A stretch of DNA of 64,000 nt from Angiostrongylus vasorum (Eukaryota; Nematoda; Chromadorea; Rhabditida; Metastrongylidae). The position numbers and the translations under genes are program-made. Under the pieces are notes generated by a model, which did no database searches, was not told the origin of the DNA, and saw nothing but the letters and a program-made list of their open reading frames with translations. The stretch spans positions 1,851,501 to 1,915,500 of the forward strand of contig JADANN010000462.1 in the NCBI GenBank assembly GCA_018806985.1, in the 5' to 3' direction. Positions 43,201 to 56,937 of the stretch are shown one piece after another. Position 1 is the stretch's first letter. Every line of letters starts with the position of its first letter.

Positions 43201-46200
43201 ACTTGATGGATGACATTAGGCAATAGGAGAAAACAAATGGTTTTGGAAAACTTTCAGTATAAACGAGGATGCAATGAAGAGCACAAAGAGCAATTGACTT
43301 TTTACTCAATTATTCGATTCTATGATTCTTCTTTGCTGACATTTGACTTTGAAACCTAGACCTTTCTTGAGGACGTTGAAGAATAGAGAGGATGAATCTA
43401 GGAGTATTCAATATCGAGGAGGTGAGAGGGGAAATTCGTAGCTTCGACTTACGCCTCCGAAAAAAAAACCAGGCACAGCAGACTTTATAACCAAGATGTC
43501 GGAAATCATCCGGATCACCTTGGACCAAAAGCTTCATGCGTCTTAACGACATGAAATGGCTAAGGTATCGGTAGCGGCATTTCAGGTGCACAGCAGGTAG
43601 ACCAACCTAATCGTTAGGCTTCTTCTGATGACTCTTGGGAAAGAATATCATGTTACTTTGTGTCTCTCAAGCAACTCACTCTCCAACTTACCCTTACGAG
43701 CAACAAATACAAAGAAGATTTGACTTGCTTGAGTTAGCTGACGCCAAGTAGAAAGACCGGTTGTCCAGATGATACGTAATGACGGGCTGCTCAAAAAATT
43801 AGGATATATGGATAAATCGATAGTCACTTTTTTCATCACATACCTGTATGTAGGTTTTCTCCTGATATTCATAAAGTTTCGATATTATGACACTTCAGGT
43901 ATTACCATTATTTTATGCTAGGGGATGACGACGATGAACATTTATTGTGATGAGAACGACGCTTAATGATGGTTATAGATTATTCAAAGTTATAGAGAAG
44001 TAGTGGGTGGTATTTTAGCACGACTTGACACAGAACCAAAGCACTTTGTCGCTTAATGCGAAGTCTTCGCTAGAAAATGCAACCATTTGCCAATGCCATT
44101 GCAAGCGCATCAAATATCAAGTGCAAACAAATAAAGATCGAGGTCTTTTATAGTTGCTTCCACCATTATGACAAAAAAGTATGTAGCAACATAGAAGACA
44201 CGTGAAGGCAGAAGTTGATCTTTTTTGATGGCTTCCCTATATCCAGGGTTATTGTAGCGTTGATTCGAGCCCTGCGGTAGATAGGTGGTCGTTGGATGGA
44301 TCTAGTACTCCAGACCCAAACAAACCCTTAATACTTCCGTGGTCAGCAAATTGGTGCCAAATTTATCTGGGAGTATAGAATCACCGACTTCATACAACGG
44401 TGAAACTCATTGTATAGACCAAATATGCTTTAAGTCACCTATATAGTGTGTAATGAAATGAGATGCATGGTACGTCCTTTAGGAATTGATCAACGCGGGA
44501 CGCTCTGTCCTTCTTAAACCTTAAACGGAAAGAGGAAAAAACGAGAATAAAAACTCTCCTTCTTACAAATCATGTCTCCAGGAAGGAAGATGACGGGTCG
44601 TAGTTTCAACACAAGATCTCTTAGAAGCGTTCGATCGCAGTCCTGGAAGTAGTCAAGTCATAAGAGCGATATAGGTTGACTGAAAACTTAGGAGATTTCG
44701 CAGACCTGGAAAAAGTTGAACCTTGCTGAGCGTGTTGTAGTGCACTGAAAGGGCCAAGTCCGTCTGCAATTTCAGAGGCAATTTGTCGATAAGTTTCTTT
44801 TCGTCTGTAAATGGCCAATGTGATGATTGATCAGTAAAGTCGAGTGTAGTGAATGCTTGCATATTCATGCAATAAAAGTATCTAACATCTACTGATGTAT
44901 CTGGCAATTTTCGAACTTCCAGACTACAGAAACTCTTTGTCTTTTTCTTTTAAATTCGTCAAAACAGAAATGAGGCATTAACAGCAAATCAAGATTCTTT
45001 ACGTGCCATCTTTCCAATTCGAACTACCATGGAGTTCGACTTTTTCTCACAAATATTTTGTAGTGTCACAGCTACTTGGCGATGCGTACCGAGAGTTTTC
45101 TGCTGTTCCCAGGTGTAGATGAACCAGTCACGGACCCTGTTCGTCAGCTCCTTCGACAGACCAAGCCGTTTACATTCAGAGAGCGCCATATCCATTTGTC
45201 GACGATATTCCTCTCGCGTTCGATTGGCGTTCGAGACAATGTCTCGAATCTGTGAAAAAAATACAGATTTTCAACTAAATAGTTATCGTAAAAAAGTGGT
45301 CACATCATGACATATACATCGAACTCATACAAAACAAATTATCCCATCGTAGAAAATGCGAAAGAGTATTTTGAATGAATTTAATATATCATTGTTTCAC
45401 TTCTTATTCTCTCGACTAATCTGGATCATTCTCAGAGAATTGCTATTATCATACGAAGCAGCATATCAAAGTCTACCTATGAAGGATTACTGCGTAGTAC
45501 TACTATTTGCTTCTTTCATCTCGTCGAGTTTTTTGAGTGTTTACCTCTTTTCTCTTCTCCATAGGTGGCGGGGGGCGTGTGGCGCAGTGGTCATAAGCGC
45601 CCTACACCACACACGTGGGATCGATCCCCGGGCGCTGGCCCACCAACTCTCCATCCCTCCTGTTTCGATAAATCGGTGCCAGAGTGTGGGAGGATAGCAG
45701 CACTGGCTCGATACATAGGGTAGGCTACCGCGAGTCATTGCAAAAGGCCAGGTATGCATTCAGTTACCTCCAAATGATGCTTAGCGAAGGCGAATGCATG
45801 GTGCATCCCTCAGGGAATTGATTAACGCCGAGAGCCCTATTCTTTCTTAGCTTTATTTTCCTTTTTGTCTATCTAGCACAAAATTTTTTACCAATCTTCT
45901 CGTAACCTACATTTAGATTGATGCATTGCTTAAGGAATTCGGGTTTATGCGATCAAATATGAGTTCGAATTATCGACAGCCGATACACTGTCACTTTCAG
46001 AAACCATCTAAAACATCTCGGCTATTCTGGACATTCATTTCGGATTCAGTCAGGATTTAAAGAATTGCTGTTAATGTTACTTTATCTAACCAAACAACCA
46101 AATGCACTAGGTTAATTGTGATGAAATTGGTTTCCTGTTCACCCAAAAGATTATCCAGATGCTTCAAAACGATGCAGGTAGAGTGTTAAATTTCTCTTTA

Positions 46201-49200
46201 GCATATAAGAATTGCCCACCGGGCTGGTTCACTTGAAGGACGTAAAGTGCACTGCGTTATTCCTATATGTGCAAATTCGACAATCGCTTTGATCATCTTC
46301 CTTATGTGCACAAAGCCCAATCACAAACTAAGGCTCATGTAGAAGCGCCGACTACGGCTAGAATGTTGTTGGCGGGGGTTGCTGTCGCTTTGATCATCTT
46401 CCTTATGTGCACAAAGCCCAATCACAAATGGGTTTGTTCTCTTGTTAGCAGTTTTCAGGAATAGGCATATCTCTGGTTTTTCTGGTATTCGGGATTTTGA
46501 AAACACCTGTCCTTCCGTATCTGCAGCATTCGTTTCTGTTTTGTAGAGACCTGACCAGCCAAGCGAATTTGGTATAACTATCAACAACTGCCTTCTGTTC
46601 TCATGTTGTCAACACCAACATGATCGAAAGTGGCGCTGAGTAATTTCGGTTGCAGCGCCTTGTTTTAAGTTTATTTTCACGTTGGTTACATACTTGTATA
46701 ACATGAAATTCTGACTGTGAAAAGTGCAGAAAAGATCGTAGATGACAGACCATAGGGAAATTAAGTGACGGATGAAATATAGTTACGGTAATTTCTCCTT
46801 GTGTACAATAATATAAACCTTACAGGCTTTCCATTGATGAGAAACTCTCCACTGCGACAAATAGCGTAGAGCTAGGACCGCCTGCTGCTGAGGACTGTGG
46901 CGTCTCCACTAGAGCTATGGGTTAAACTCTTTTGAAACTGCTAACGATACAGCCACTCTTCCATCCAGTTAGGCAGGAAAATCAGATGTTGAGGATACTT
47001 TTCTCGACCTGTTCAGCTTCGGTCACAACTGTTTCTTCCTCTTGTCTAGATCTTATTTTATCACTTTTTTATGGAGAGTTTTGCAAGTTTGAAAGTAAGC
47101 AAGTTGTTGCCGGCGTATAGCGTAGCCTCACGTTTGCGTGTCCGCTCGAGTTTCTCTTGACAGGTTTCTCTTCAATGCTTTAACACTCTCGATTGTTCTT
47201 TCTTTCCAAGGCGACACTATTTCTATGACTTATTGATCAACGATATTTTAAGAAGTAGCATTTTCATACCCATTTATAGTTTTAGACACAAGTGACTACA
47301 CTTTGTACACTTTCCACTCCACGATTCCATTTCAACCTGATATAGATTGTCAACAGTGTATGCTGCTTAATATGAGAAACCATGAAGCTATTTAGGTAGT
47401 CGTAGTTCGATCCATTTGCTTTACTTTTTTTCTTTTTTTTTCCATTTTTTTCCACCGCCTTTCATTCGCTTTTAGATCTTTCTTAGCCTAACAGTTACTG
47501 CAATTCATGTGTTGCTACAAATTCTAACAGACACTGGGATCTGTCACCTCATCTTCGCAAATACAAACGTGTGTCAAGTGTAGCGACGCCTTTCGATTAA
47601 TCAGGATACTTTCTCACATATAATACTACTTTTTGCAATAGCACCTTGCTTCTTTCCACTGTTTGCCTGACTCTCTTCTCTAGCCTTTATGTTTTGCTTA
47701 GCGTAACGAGAAGACTGAAATCACCTGTCCAAGAAGAAGCGCGAACACGAATACTCCCATCATCCACGAGCAAGTCATATACACATACCTGAATACCATA
47801 AGCCTATTAGGTGAACTTCACACTAGAACACTGCTGTTCCACCACTGAAATTTATTTTGGAATCACAGCATTCGTGCCTATGGATAAATTCGGAAGGATG
47901 ATGTGTTCGTTTTCTCAAATTTTCCACAAAAATTTTTCGCAAAATTAAAGAAACATGAAATTTTGATAATAATAGACTTTGGTAGATTATAAAAACAAAC
48001 AAGACTAGCAAGATACTAGTGGTAATATTTGGTGTGGTTCATTATCACTCACTCAATAACATTCGTAGGAGCCGGATTGTTCCCTGTTGACGTGGCTACG
48101 GCAGCCGTAAAGTAGAAACAACGAATGTAAGCATTGCCTTAATATAAAAAACCTAAGAGCAGGTATGGAAAGAAGCACCGCTAAATCTGATCTACTGGAA
48201 TGGCGTGGTTGAACATTTCTCGGTGGCTAAGTCTGGCTGTAAATAAGAAAATTTCCGATCAGTCAGTAATACAATGATTACTCATTTCACTATGGTTTGA
48301 AACACTTCAATTGGAATTCGTTACTTTGATTAAATCTGTTATCACTGGAAGTTGTCACATTGATTAGATTCGTATGTTGGCTAATCTGCTTCTTCAGTGT
48401 GAAGCTCTCTCATGGACATGTTGAATGTTGGTCGAACATTGTTTTCCTTGGAATCTCAAGACAGCCGTGCAAGGGGCGTTATCAGCTCTTCAGTACAAGC
48501 ATTCGCTGGCTTTCTTTGATCGATGAGTGGTTTGATGCATTGTTCAGCACTCTTCAGGTAAGATGAACAACAAATTCTACCCTAGCGACATGGAACCCAG
48601 CATAGTCAACCAAGTCGTCGAAGACGATGTAATAGACGGAATCAATATTCACAACAATCACCATTAAAACGACGTTTATGCTGCTAGTTAAATAAAATGT
48701 GTACATTACCACAATAGCGTTAATTTTTGATGCAGCTATAGCACAAGAAAATAAGGTTGATGAAGGACCGGTTGCTACAACGATGTGCACCACTGGAGCG
48801 CATCAATGAGTTACAAGTTATCCGTTTGTTCTAAAGGTGTATTGGAGCGAATAGCAAGACGTTGTTTAGAAATTACAAACAGCACACTGAACGAACTTTG
48901 CCACTCTACGTTCTCGTTAAACAGAGCATACAGCGTGTTTGGACGAATGAATTGTTAGTTAATTGGTCACTAATCAGATCAAGGGTGCGTGTGGCGCAGT
49001 GGTCGGAGGCGCCCTACAACACACAGTAGAATCGATCCCCATGACCCTGGCCCACCAAGCCTTCCATCGCTTCGTGGTCGGAAAGTTGGTACCAGATCTG
49101 TCCGGGAGGATAGCAGCACTGGTTCGATACATCGGTTGAACACCGCAAATCATTGCAAAGGCCAGATGTGCAATCAGTCACCTCCAAACGATGCTTAATG

Positions 49201-52200
49201 AAGTCGAATGCGTGGCGCATCCCTCAGGGAATTGATCAATACCAAGAGCTTTTTTTTAATCAGATCAAAAACAAGAACAACCTCATCGTACCTTGATTGT
49301 TGTAAACCCATTTGTTGAGGTACCATTTGCCATTTTCATGGTACGCTATCTGACCGAAGGCCTGCCAAGCACTAAGCAGATAGTAGACACAACTGTTGCA
49401 ATGGATTATATAGATCATATACGACAGCGTACGAGTTACCCTAGGAAACAGGTTTACAATCAAATATAGAAGCTTCATTTACGCTTTATTTCTGGGCCCA
49501 CCGAATCACCGACGGCGAAGAGAAAGAGTTGTCGAGTAGGTCAAACAGCTGCCAGAAAGAATGGATCTGAAAGCTTGTAATAATTTACTCTTGGCCCAAA
49601 AAATAAGTACTACATAGCTCTGCAAGTTCTGGTCGCGATGCTGTGCACAAGCTAAGACACATACCTTTGCAAGTTTGTTCAACCTCCAGGTAGGTGTTGG
49701 TCCACTGTAAATATAGATGAAATCAGTTGGAATCATTGAAATCAAATCGAGTTTAAACACCGAGCTGTTCAGATAGTGCTTCAACGTCTCATCGCGTGCT
49801 TTCTGCAATCATCAGAGGAGATCAGAACTGAATTGTTCCGTGAGTGACTTTCAACAAAAATTCTGTTTGCAGCAAGTTTGGTCTCCTTGGAGGGTACAAC
49901 AAGCTGCTGACTTGTTATATGTACTTATCACAATTAAACGATCAAAGAGAGAAATGGCATGTTCTTCTACTGTGAAAAGTGAAGAGACTCATTTCAAAAA
50001 TAAATACAGTTACTGTTTCCTTTAAATTCTGGTGTTATGATATTGGAAAAAGCTGTGTCAGTAATGCTGCGAACAAATCTCTGCACACCTATAATTACAG
50101 AAAACTATTAAGAAGTAGAGATGGGTTTTTTTCCCCATCGAATACTATAGGATGTGCCGATCACTCAAAAGGCTATCTTCAACCACCTAAACCACCTCGA
50201 ACATTGGAATGTGGTTGATGTGGAGTTTTCACCATCCCTAACAAATGAGGTTTTGATAGGGTTGTTGAATAAACGCTTCCTTGAATGCAACCTTATTAAG
50301 CAAATCGTAGCTGTATATGACAGTTGGATTCTCCAAATGGAATTACACACTTGATAAATCAGAACGTTTCATGAGAAGAATCACGATCACACAAACAGAA
50401 TCCACATTTCCACAACAAGGAAATTCTACTCTGTTGTTGATAAATTTCAAGGTAATCGTGCACTCTGAACGTCTGGTAGCCTCTACTAGCGAAGTAGAAG
50501 TGACTCTAGAGGCACAACTGCAGGAGATGAAATATTTAGTTTAAAAAACTACATTGCAAACACAACAATTTGCCAACATGACTCCAAAAAACAATTCCAG
50601 AGGTTGACGGTGTAGACACCTCGCGTATTTCCCGGAGTTAGCTCCCTAATTACCGTTAGTTCCACACAACCAAAAAATCATCCGCGTGTCCACACGATCG
50701 AGCTCAATTCAATAATCACATCGTATTTTTCTTTGCTTAGCGATCACCAAAGTTCTGGAGAAAGGACGTATCTGTGTTAGCGAAAAACAATGTTAGTCAC
50801 TCTATGGATTTAATGGATTACATTGTAAACATAATGTGAAAATTTTAGAATTTCTTATAACTTTCAGGGACTTTTCTCCAGTCTAGCATATAGGTCTATT
50901 TCATCTTTACCAGTTAAGGATAAAGGATAAATGATGAAGCTTTTTGGTGTTGATCAATCCCTGAGGGATGTGTCATGCATTCGACTTCATTAAGCATCGT
51001 TTGGAGGTGATTGAATGCATATCTGGCCTTTGCAATGACTCGCGGTAGTCTACCGATGTATCGAGCCAGTGCTGCTATCCTTAGACAGATATGGTATCAA
51101 TTTGCCGACTCCGGAAGGATGGAAGATTTGGTGGACCATGGGCGCGAGATCAATTCCACGTGTGTGTTGCAGGGCTCCTCCGACCACTTCACCACACACG
51201 CCCTTTTTTACGCTGTTAGCAACGGTAAATTCAACTGCAAAGCGCTTAGTAAACAATCGTAGTAATGACTCCTACAAATAGGACCAGTGGATGATGTACA
51301 AAAAGCTGTTCCTGAATTTAGTGTTACAATCACTGACCACAGAGTTGAAGTACATTCTTTTACAAAGCACTTCCATAAGACAACATGGTAAGAATTGAAT
51401 TTTTCACAACAATTGTTGTTTTTTGGCAACATCTAGTGACGCAGGAGAAGTCGTCATCAAGCATTAAAGGGCAAGAAATTTGATTGCTTGCAGATTAGTG
51501 AACTGGATGAGACTTCGCTTTCTTCTCTACCTCTTTCCTTTTAGGAGATTACTTTAGATTGTACTGTTCTTCTCCTTTTCTTGATGTCGTGAATCCGGCG
51601 AGCGGAACGAATCGATAAGAGGATCAACTCCGAAGCGGAGCCATTCTCAGTAGATAACCCCCAAACTGCAAATAAACAAAAAAGCGAAATCTACGTAGGC
51701 CAGCTCTGCAATAAGGACTGACAAAAGTTCGGACGACAAGGAGATCAGCCGAAACAATGATAATGCCATAAACAACCACAGGTGTAGAGCGTTAGGGCTT
51801 ATCCGCGTTCCGCAGAGAAGATTCTTTATCTCTTTATGTATCATGCAGCTGTACCTCCCATGTTTGAACTGTGCAGGTTGATCAGGAGTGCTTCTGCCTA
51901 TTGAGTCTTCTGTGGAATTCCCTCAACTTGTCCAAAAAATATCACGATTCTTCTCTGGATCTTCTTCAGTGTGGTTAATAGGTGGCTAATGGCGCGGCCC
52001 CCAAATGACGGATGAGAAGCGAAACGCACTTTTTTTTTATTTTACACGATCCATTCGTCCTTCACGTCCACCTTATCTCAGCACTTTTTGCATTCGACTC
52101 GTTTTCTCACATCCATTATTCACGAAGGTCCTTCAGCTTTTGTGTGTGGATTCTGATGCTGGTTGAGGATTTTTCTTTTCATCATGAATGTCGTTGAATG

Positions 52201-55200
52201 CTGGTCGAGACGATTCTGCCTGAAGTCCCTAAGATGGCCGGTCTGGAGCATTCCCACTTAGATTGCAGAGAGCAAACTTTTCGCAGATAAGTCTGGTACC
52301 AATTTCCCGACCTCGAAGGGGAATGAGAGACTTGTTGAGCCTGAACCAAGATCGACCCAGCACTGTGCTCGTAATGATCGACATCACTACCACTGAGCCA
52401 CCCGTCCCATGAAGTTGGACATGTGCGTATGTCAAAAGTGACCTTGATCTTTTCTGAGACTCAGGTAGATTCATGGATTGGAGCACTTCTTCCTTCTCCT
52501 TGTTCTCTTAGTTGTAATGACGTATATCTTCCATGTTATGTAGATATATTTAATTATACGTGTACGCACGCATACTAGAATCTCAGTACTTCATTGATGG
52601 ACTTATCATGCAGCTTAAGAAGATCAAGTGTAATGCCATCGGATTGGCCAAAAATGGAAGGAACCGCCTATTGAACGCAGATTATTGCAATTGAAAGAAA
52701 CTCTCACTCAGAACATGCGATTGTAGAGGAGTTTGTACCGCTTTTATTCTCCTCAATAAGAGCTTCGTCGTGACCACAAACTCCATTGAACAACCAACAC
52801 GAACGTTTACGGTTGATCAAAAACTAGAAACTACGAGGAAAACGCCATCAAAGCATACGATCTGAACTTGAAGAAAGTCTAGAAGGACTTAAATTCTACG
52901 ATTTAATTTGCTGTGACTTCTGCACTATGAATAGCCATAGGAAAGTTTGTGAAGAAATTCACGCTGGGATCCATGGATTGACATGGAGTGAACAGAGTCA
53001 GTTTTCTAAGTCTATCATGATGATCACGAAGGCGGGTAGCGCAGTGATAGTGATGTTGTTCATCACGAGCACGATGGTCATTCGACCTTGCCCAATCATC
53101 ACGAACGAAATAGAGCCAGAACTGAGCTTAAGGAAAAAGCTGTGAAAGTGAAACAAGGAGGATAAGGAAGGACCAGCTCTGCTAATCTTTCTATTTCGAC
53201 GCACTTGTTGGAAACATGGATATATCCGTAGGCACAGCGTTATCTATTGTGCAAGAAACATTTCTTATCACGCTAGTGACCGACGAAATCCGATGTTTCG
53301 ACCACGCTCCGGGTTACTTTTGCACGGGACGAGAATGGATGAAGCATCCGTTAAGTTATATATCTCTAGTGGTTTGGAGCCTCATCATAGATTTATGGGT
53401 GACAGCTGCGAAGAACATGGAGATGCAAGTCCATGAGGATCAACCAAGCCGACGAGCTCCATGTTTGCGTCAAGTGTCCTCCAGGTGAGGATAGACCTGT
53501 GTCACTGAACCGTACTCTTATATGTAGACAGTGGAAATTTTTCCCGTCAAAAAATAATAAAAACAAAAACCCTGTGTAATGCTGCTCAGTGATCTCGTTG
53601 CGTTATTGGCTTATTGTTCGTGTAGGCTTAATTTTCGAAGACTCGAAGATTGAGATTAGCCGACAAGCAAGTAGTAGGTCGACAATGTACTAATGATTCT
53701 CAAAACCCATCACAGACAAGCATTTTACAATGTTTTGAAACAAGAAATTAGTGCAAAGTGCAGCGAAATCCATTGTCTTACATTACATTCACGTTACTCC
53801 GGAACTATTTTTTTTCATTCTGATGAACAATGTGCAAGGTACCTTCATGGCTTACCACTGATATTCCTCCTTTCATGAATCTCAGTCGTGGCTTTATAAG
53901 CGTCATATCAATCAAATAGATGAAGTCGCACACGTAATCCAGTATAAGCCAGTAAACGAGGTTCGCCTTAGTCTGGTACGGATACGAACTTCTTAGGGGG
54001 ATGCAGAACGCGTTGTACAAAAACGCAGTGGTCACCAAGAACAGCCATGTCATGTAAAATCGGCCTAAAACAAAATGTTGTAATATAGTTTCATCCCACT
54101 CACTCATCACCCGATTTCCTTATGTGCCATCAATGCTGTGCATATAATGTTAACTTTTTATTTGCTGCCTACTATTACACAATTTCTCACGGCATGGTAA
54201 TATGTGAAATACAACCACAATGATATTGAGATATGGCTTGTCGATCCAGCAACTAATGACTCTCTTAAAACAGTGTCTTAGTTGTTCAATGTTTAGGTGG
54301 TACACAAATTAGAGGGTTGACCATGGGACAGTGATTAGCGCCAAGCCTTGCTATCGCTTTCATGTCTAAAGTGGAGCTCCAGTTCTCGATCGCCGACTCT
54401 TACTCTATTGTCGATACATAGACGACTACTTCATCATCTGTTCTACACAAGGACAGATGGACGAATGCTATGGATTTATAAATAGACAGTCTGAATATAT
54501 ACAATTCACCCGAGAAAAACCAACCGAGAACTGGTTTCCACTCTTAAACCTCCAAATAAGCTTTCAGAAAGTGGTTATATAACAAAACGGCATCGAAAAC
54601 CAAGTAGCAAAAACGTACTAGTGCACTACCACTCCTCTCATATTTCACAAATAAAAAAAGCACTCATCAAAAATATGGACCGAGCGGCTAAAAAAATGTA
54701 CACAGGAAAAAGGAAAGGAAGCAATCGCTAAACTTGGCACGAAAAGTAGCCATTTGCAATGGCTACGAAGCAGAAGCCATTCGGATCAGGCCAAAAGCTC
54801 TGATAGGGCTTTTCCCCCAAAATAATAATATTCCAAACCTAAGTAAGATCCCTTTCAAGTAAGCTTTCATTCCAAACGAAATAAGTTACGCCATTAAGAG
54901 ATACCTAAGAAAAAAGTGATCTTGAAAGTTATGTGGCGGTTACTGACCTCTCACCCAATACCCTACGCCTTCAGTTAGTTCGCAACCGCCTTTATGATAA
55001 TTTGTGCAGTTCAGAAAAGTTTGTACTCTGTCCTAACGGAAGAGGGGGGGGGGCTGCATGACTTCAGGTATAATATACTTGATCTCATGTAAGACATATG
55101 GTGAAGGATACATTAGGGAAAAGGGTAGACCACTTTGTGTCCGCATAAAAGAAAATCTAGATGGAAACGTAAAAATTCGAAAAGCACTCCTCAGAGTACA

Positions 55201-56845
55201 CATAGGGCACAAAAGCATAATGTTGATGATTTTGAAGTGACTGTCCTGGACCTACTGCAGGAATCAAAAACGTCAATCCGCAACACTCTTGAGGCGCTTT
55301 GGATAAATTTCAAAGATCCAAAAGTGAACCGGAAAGACGAATGCCTCACTATCACACGTGACTTGGGTCCCGCTCGTTATCCCATGTGAGCAACACAACT
55401 AGTCCTACTCGCAGCATCGTGGTGAGTAGTTTTTGATCAACATGGCGTTCATTTATATGCTAGATCTCCATTAATACCATAGATTTTTTCACCAAATTGT
55501 AAGACTGTTGTTACACAAAGTATGTCCAGGCTCTGAGGAAGGGAAATCGTCGAAACGTCAACCATCGACCAACAACAACAACGACAACTTATACCAACCT
55601 CGCATCAGCGCAACAAAATCAATTCATATGAACATACAGATAAATATGTCGGTTATTTATGCCAAGGTTTATGGAAACTCCATTTTTTGATATGCTCACG
55701 TATTTGCAAAACTCCGGACCACAGGTGTCTGCGGTGGGAACGAACACACTATCACCCTGTCCGGGAGCCAACACGTACACCACCGTGCCATGCGGGTCTT
55801 TCATTTTGCCTATCTCTCAGCTAGTTTTCCTGTCTACTAGTACCATCACCAATCACCTGTCAATGAGATCGATCTGGGGAGCAAAAAATCAGCATTGAAC
55901 CCAGGTAAGCTGGGGCTATAGTCGAAATAACAATGTCAACTTTTTAGTTGCCACCTACTGCAGTTTTTCATGACAGAGCATCATGTGAAGTACAACTGCA
56001 ATGATGATGAGGGAGATAGAAAACTAGATGAATGAAAGGCGAAACGAAGAATGCGCATGGTTTGGTGGTGAACGCGTTAGTCCCGGAAACGGTAATAGCG
56101 TGTTTGATCCCCACCGCAGACGCCTGGTGTTCGGAGTTTTGTAAATATCTCAGCGTTATCGTGGTTGATTTCGTATAATACCTGCCGTGAAAATTGTAGT
56201 AGGCAGTAAATAAAGAACTTAACACTGTGATATCGTTCTATTGTTCGATTCCCCTCATATTTTTCTATATCCCTCGAACTTCTACAGCTGTTCTTCTACG
56301 TGTATTCCCATGCTTTTGGGCACCTTGTGTTTGTAATCTAACCTTTGTGTGCGCTGAGGAAAAAACTCGTTCATCATCTAACCATGATATTAATAGCTTT
56401 CTGCATGGTTTTATGTAGTAGTTGAGGTGTATTTCTGTATCTCTTTCATGTTTTTTATATCCGCCGATTTAGTTCCCCCAACCGAAACGGCTTTTGGCAA
56501 TTGTGCCTAAAAATATCTGTCCATGAACTAGCCATTGACTACGAAAGGTCGTGGTGTCTTGTTACCAAAAATTAGTGTATCTACGTGAAAACATCGAAAG
56601 AGTAGCAGTTTCGGTCAGCCCTGTGACCAAATATTTGTTACAGCACGAAAGTTTAAATGCTTTCACTACTCCGGCCATTTCCGTGTGCCTCGCCCATCGG
56701 ACGGTGCGTCATTAGAGTGAACTTGAGGTGCGCATTGAAATCAAGTTACGGTCGGGAATGGGTTAAGTGTGTGCATTGATTTGTGGCCGAATGCGTTTAT
56801 ATATCACAGCCTTTATATACACTGCTCACACATACACATATACAC

Positions 56846-56937
<92 letters not shown>

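Noticed and set aside
51647..51844. Hydrophobic minus-strand frame as a 7TM receptor exon
   Set aside because: It is hydrophobic but has no receptor motif, and its place inside a channel intron gives no support.
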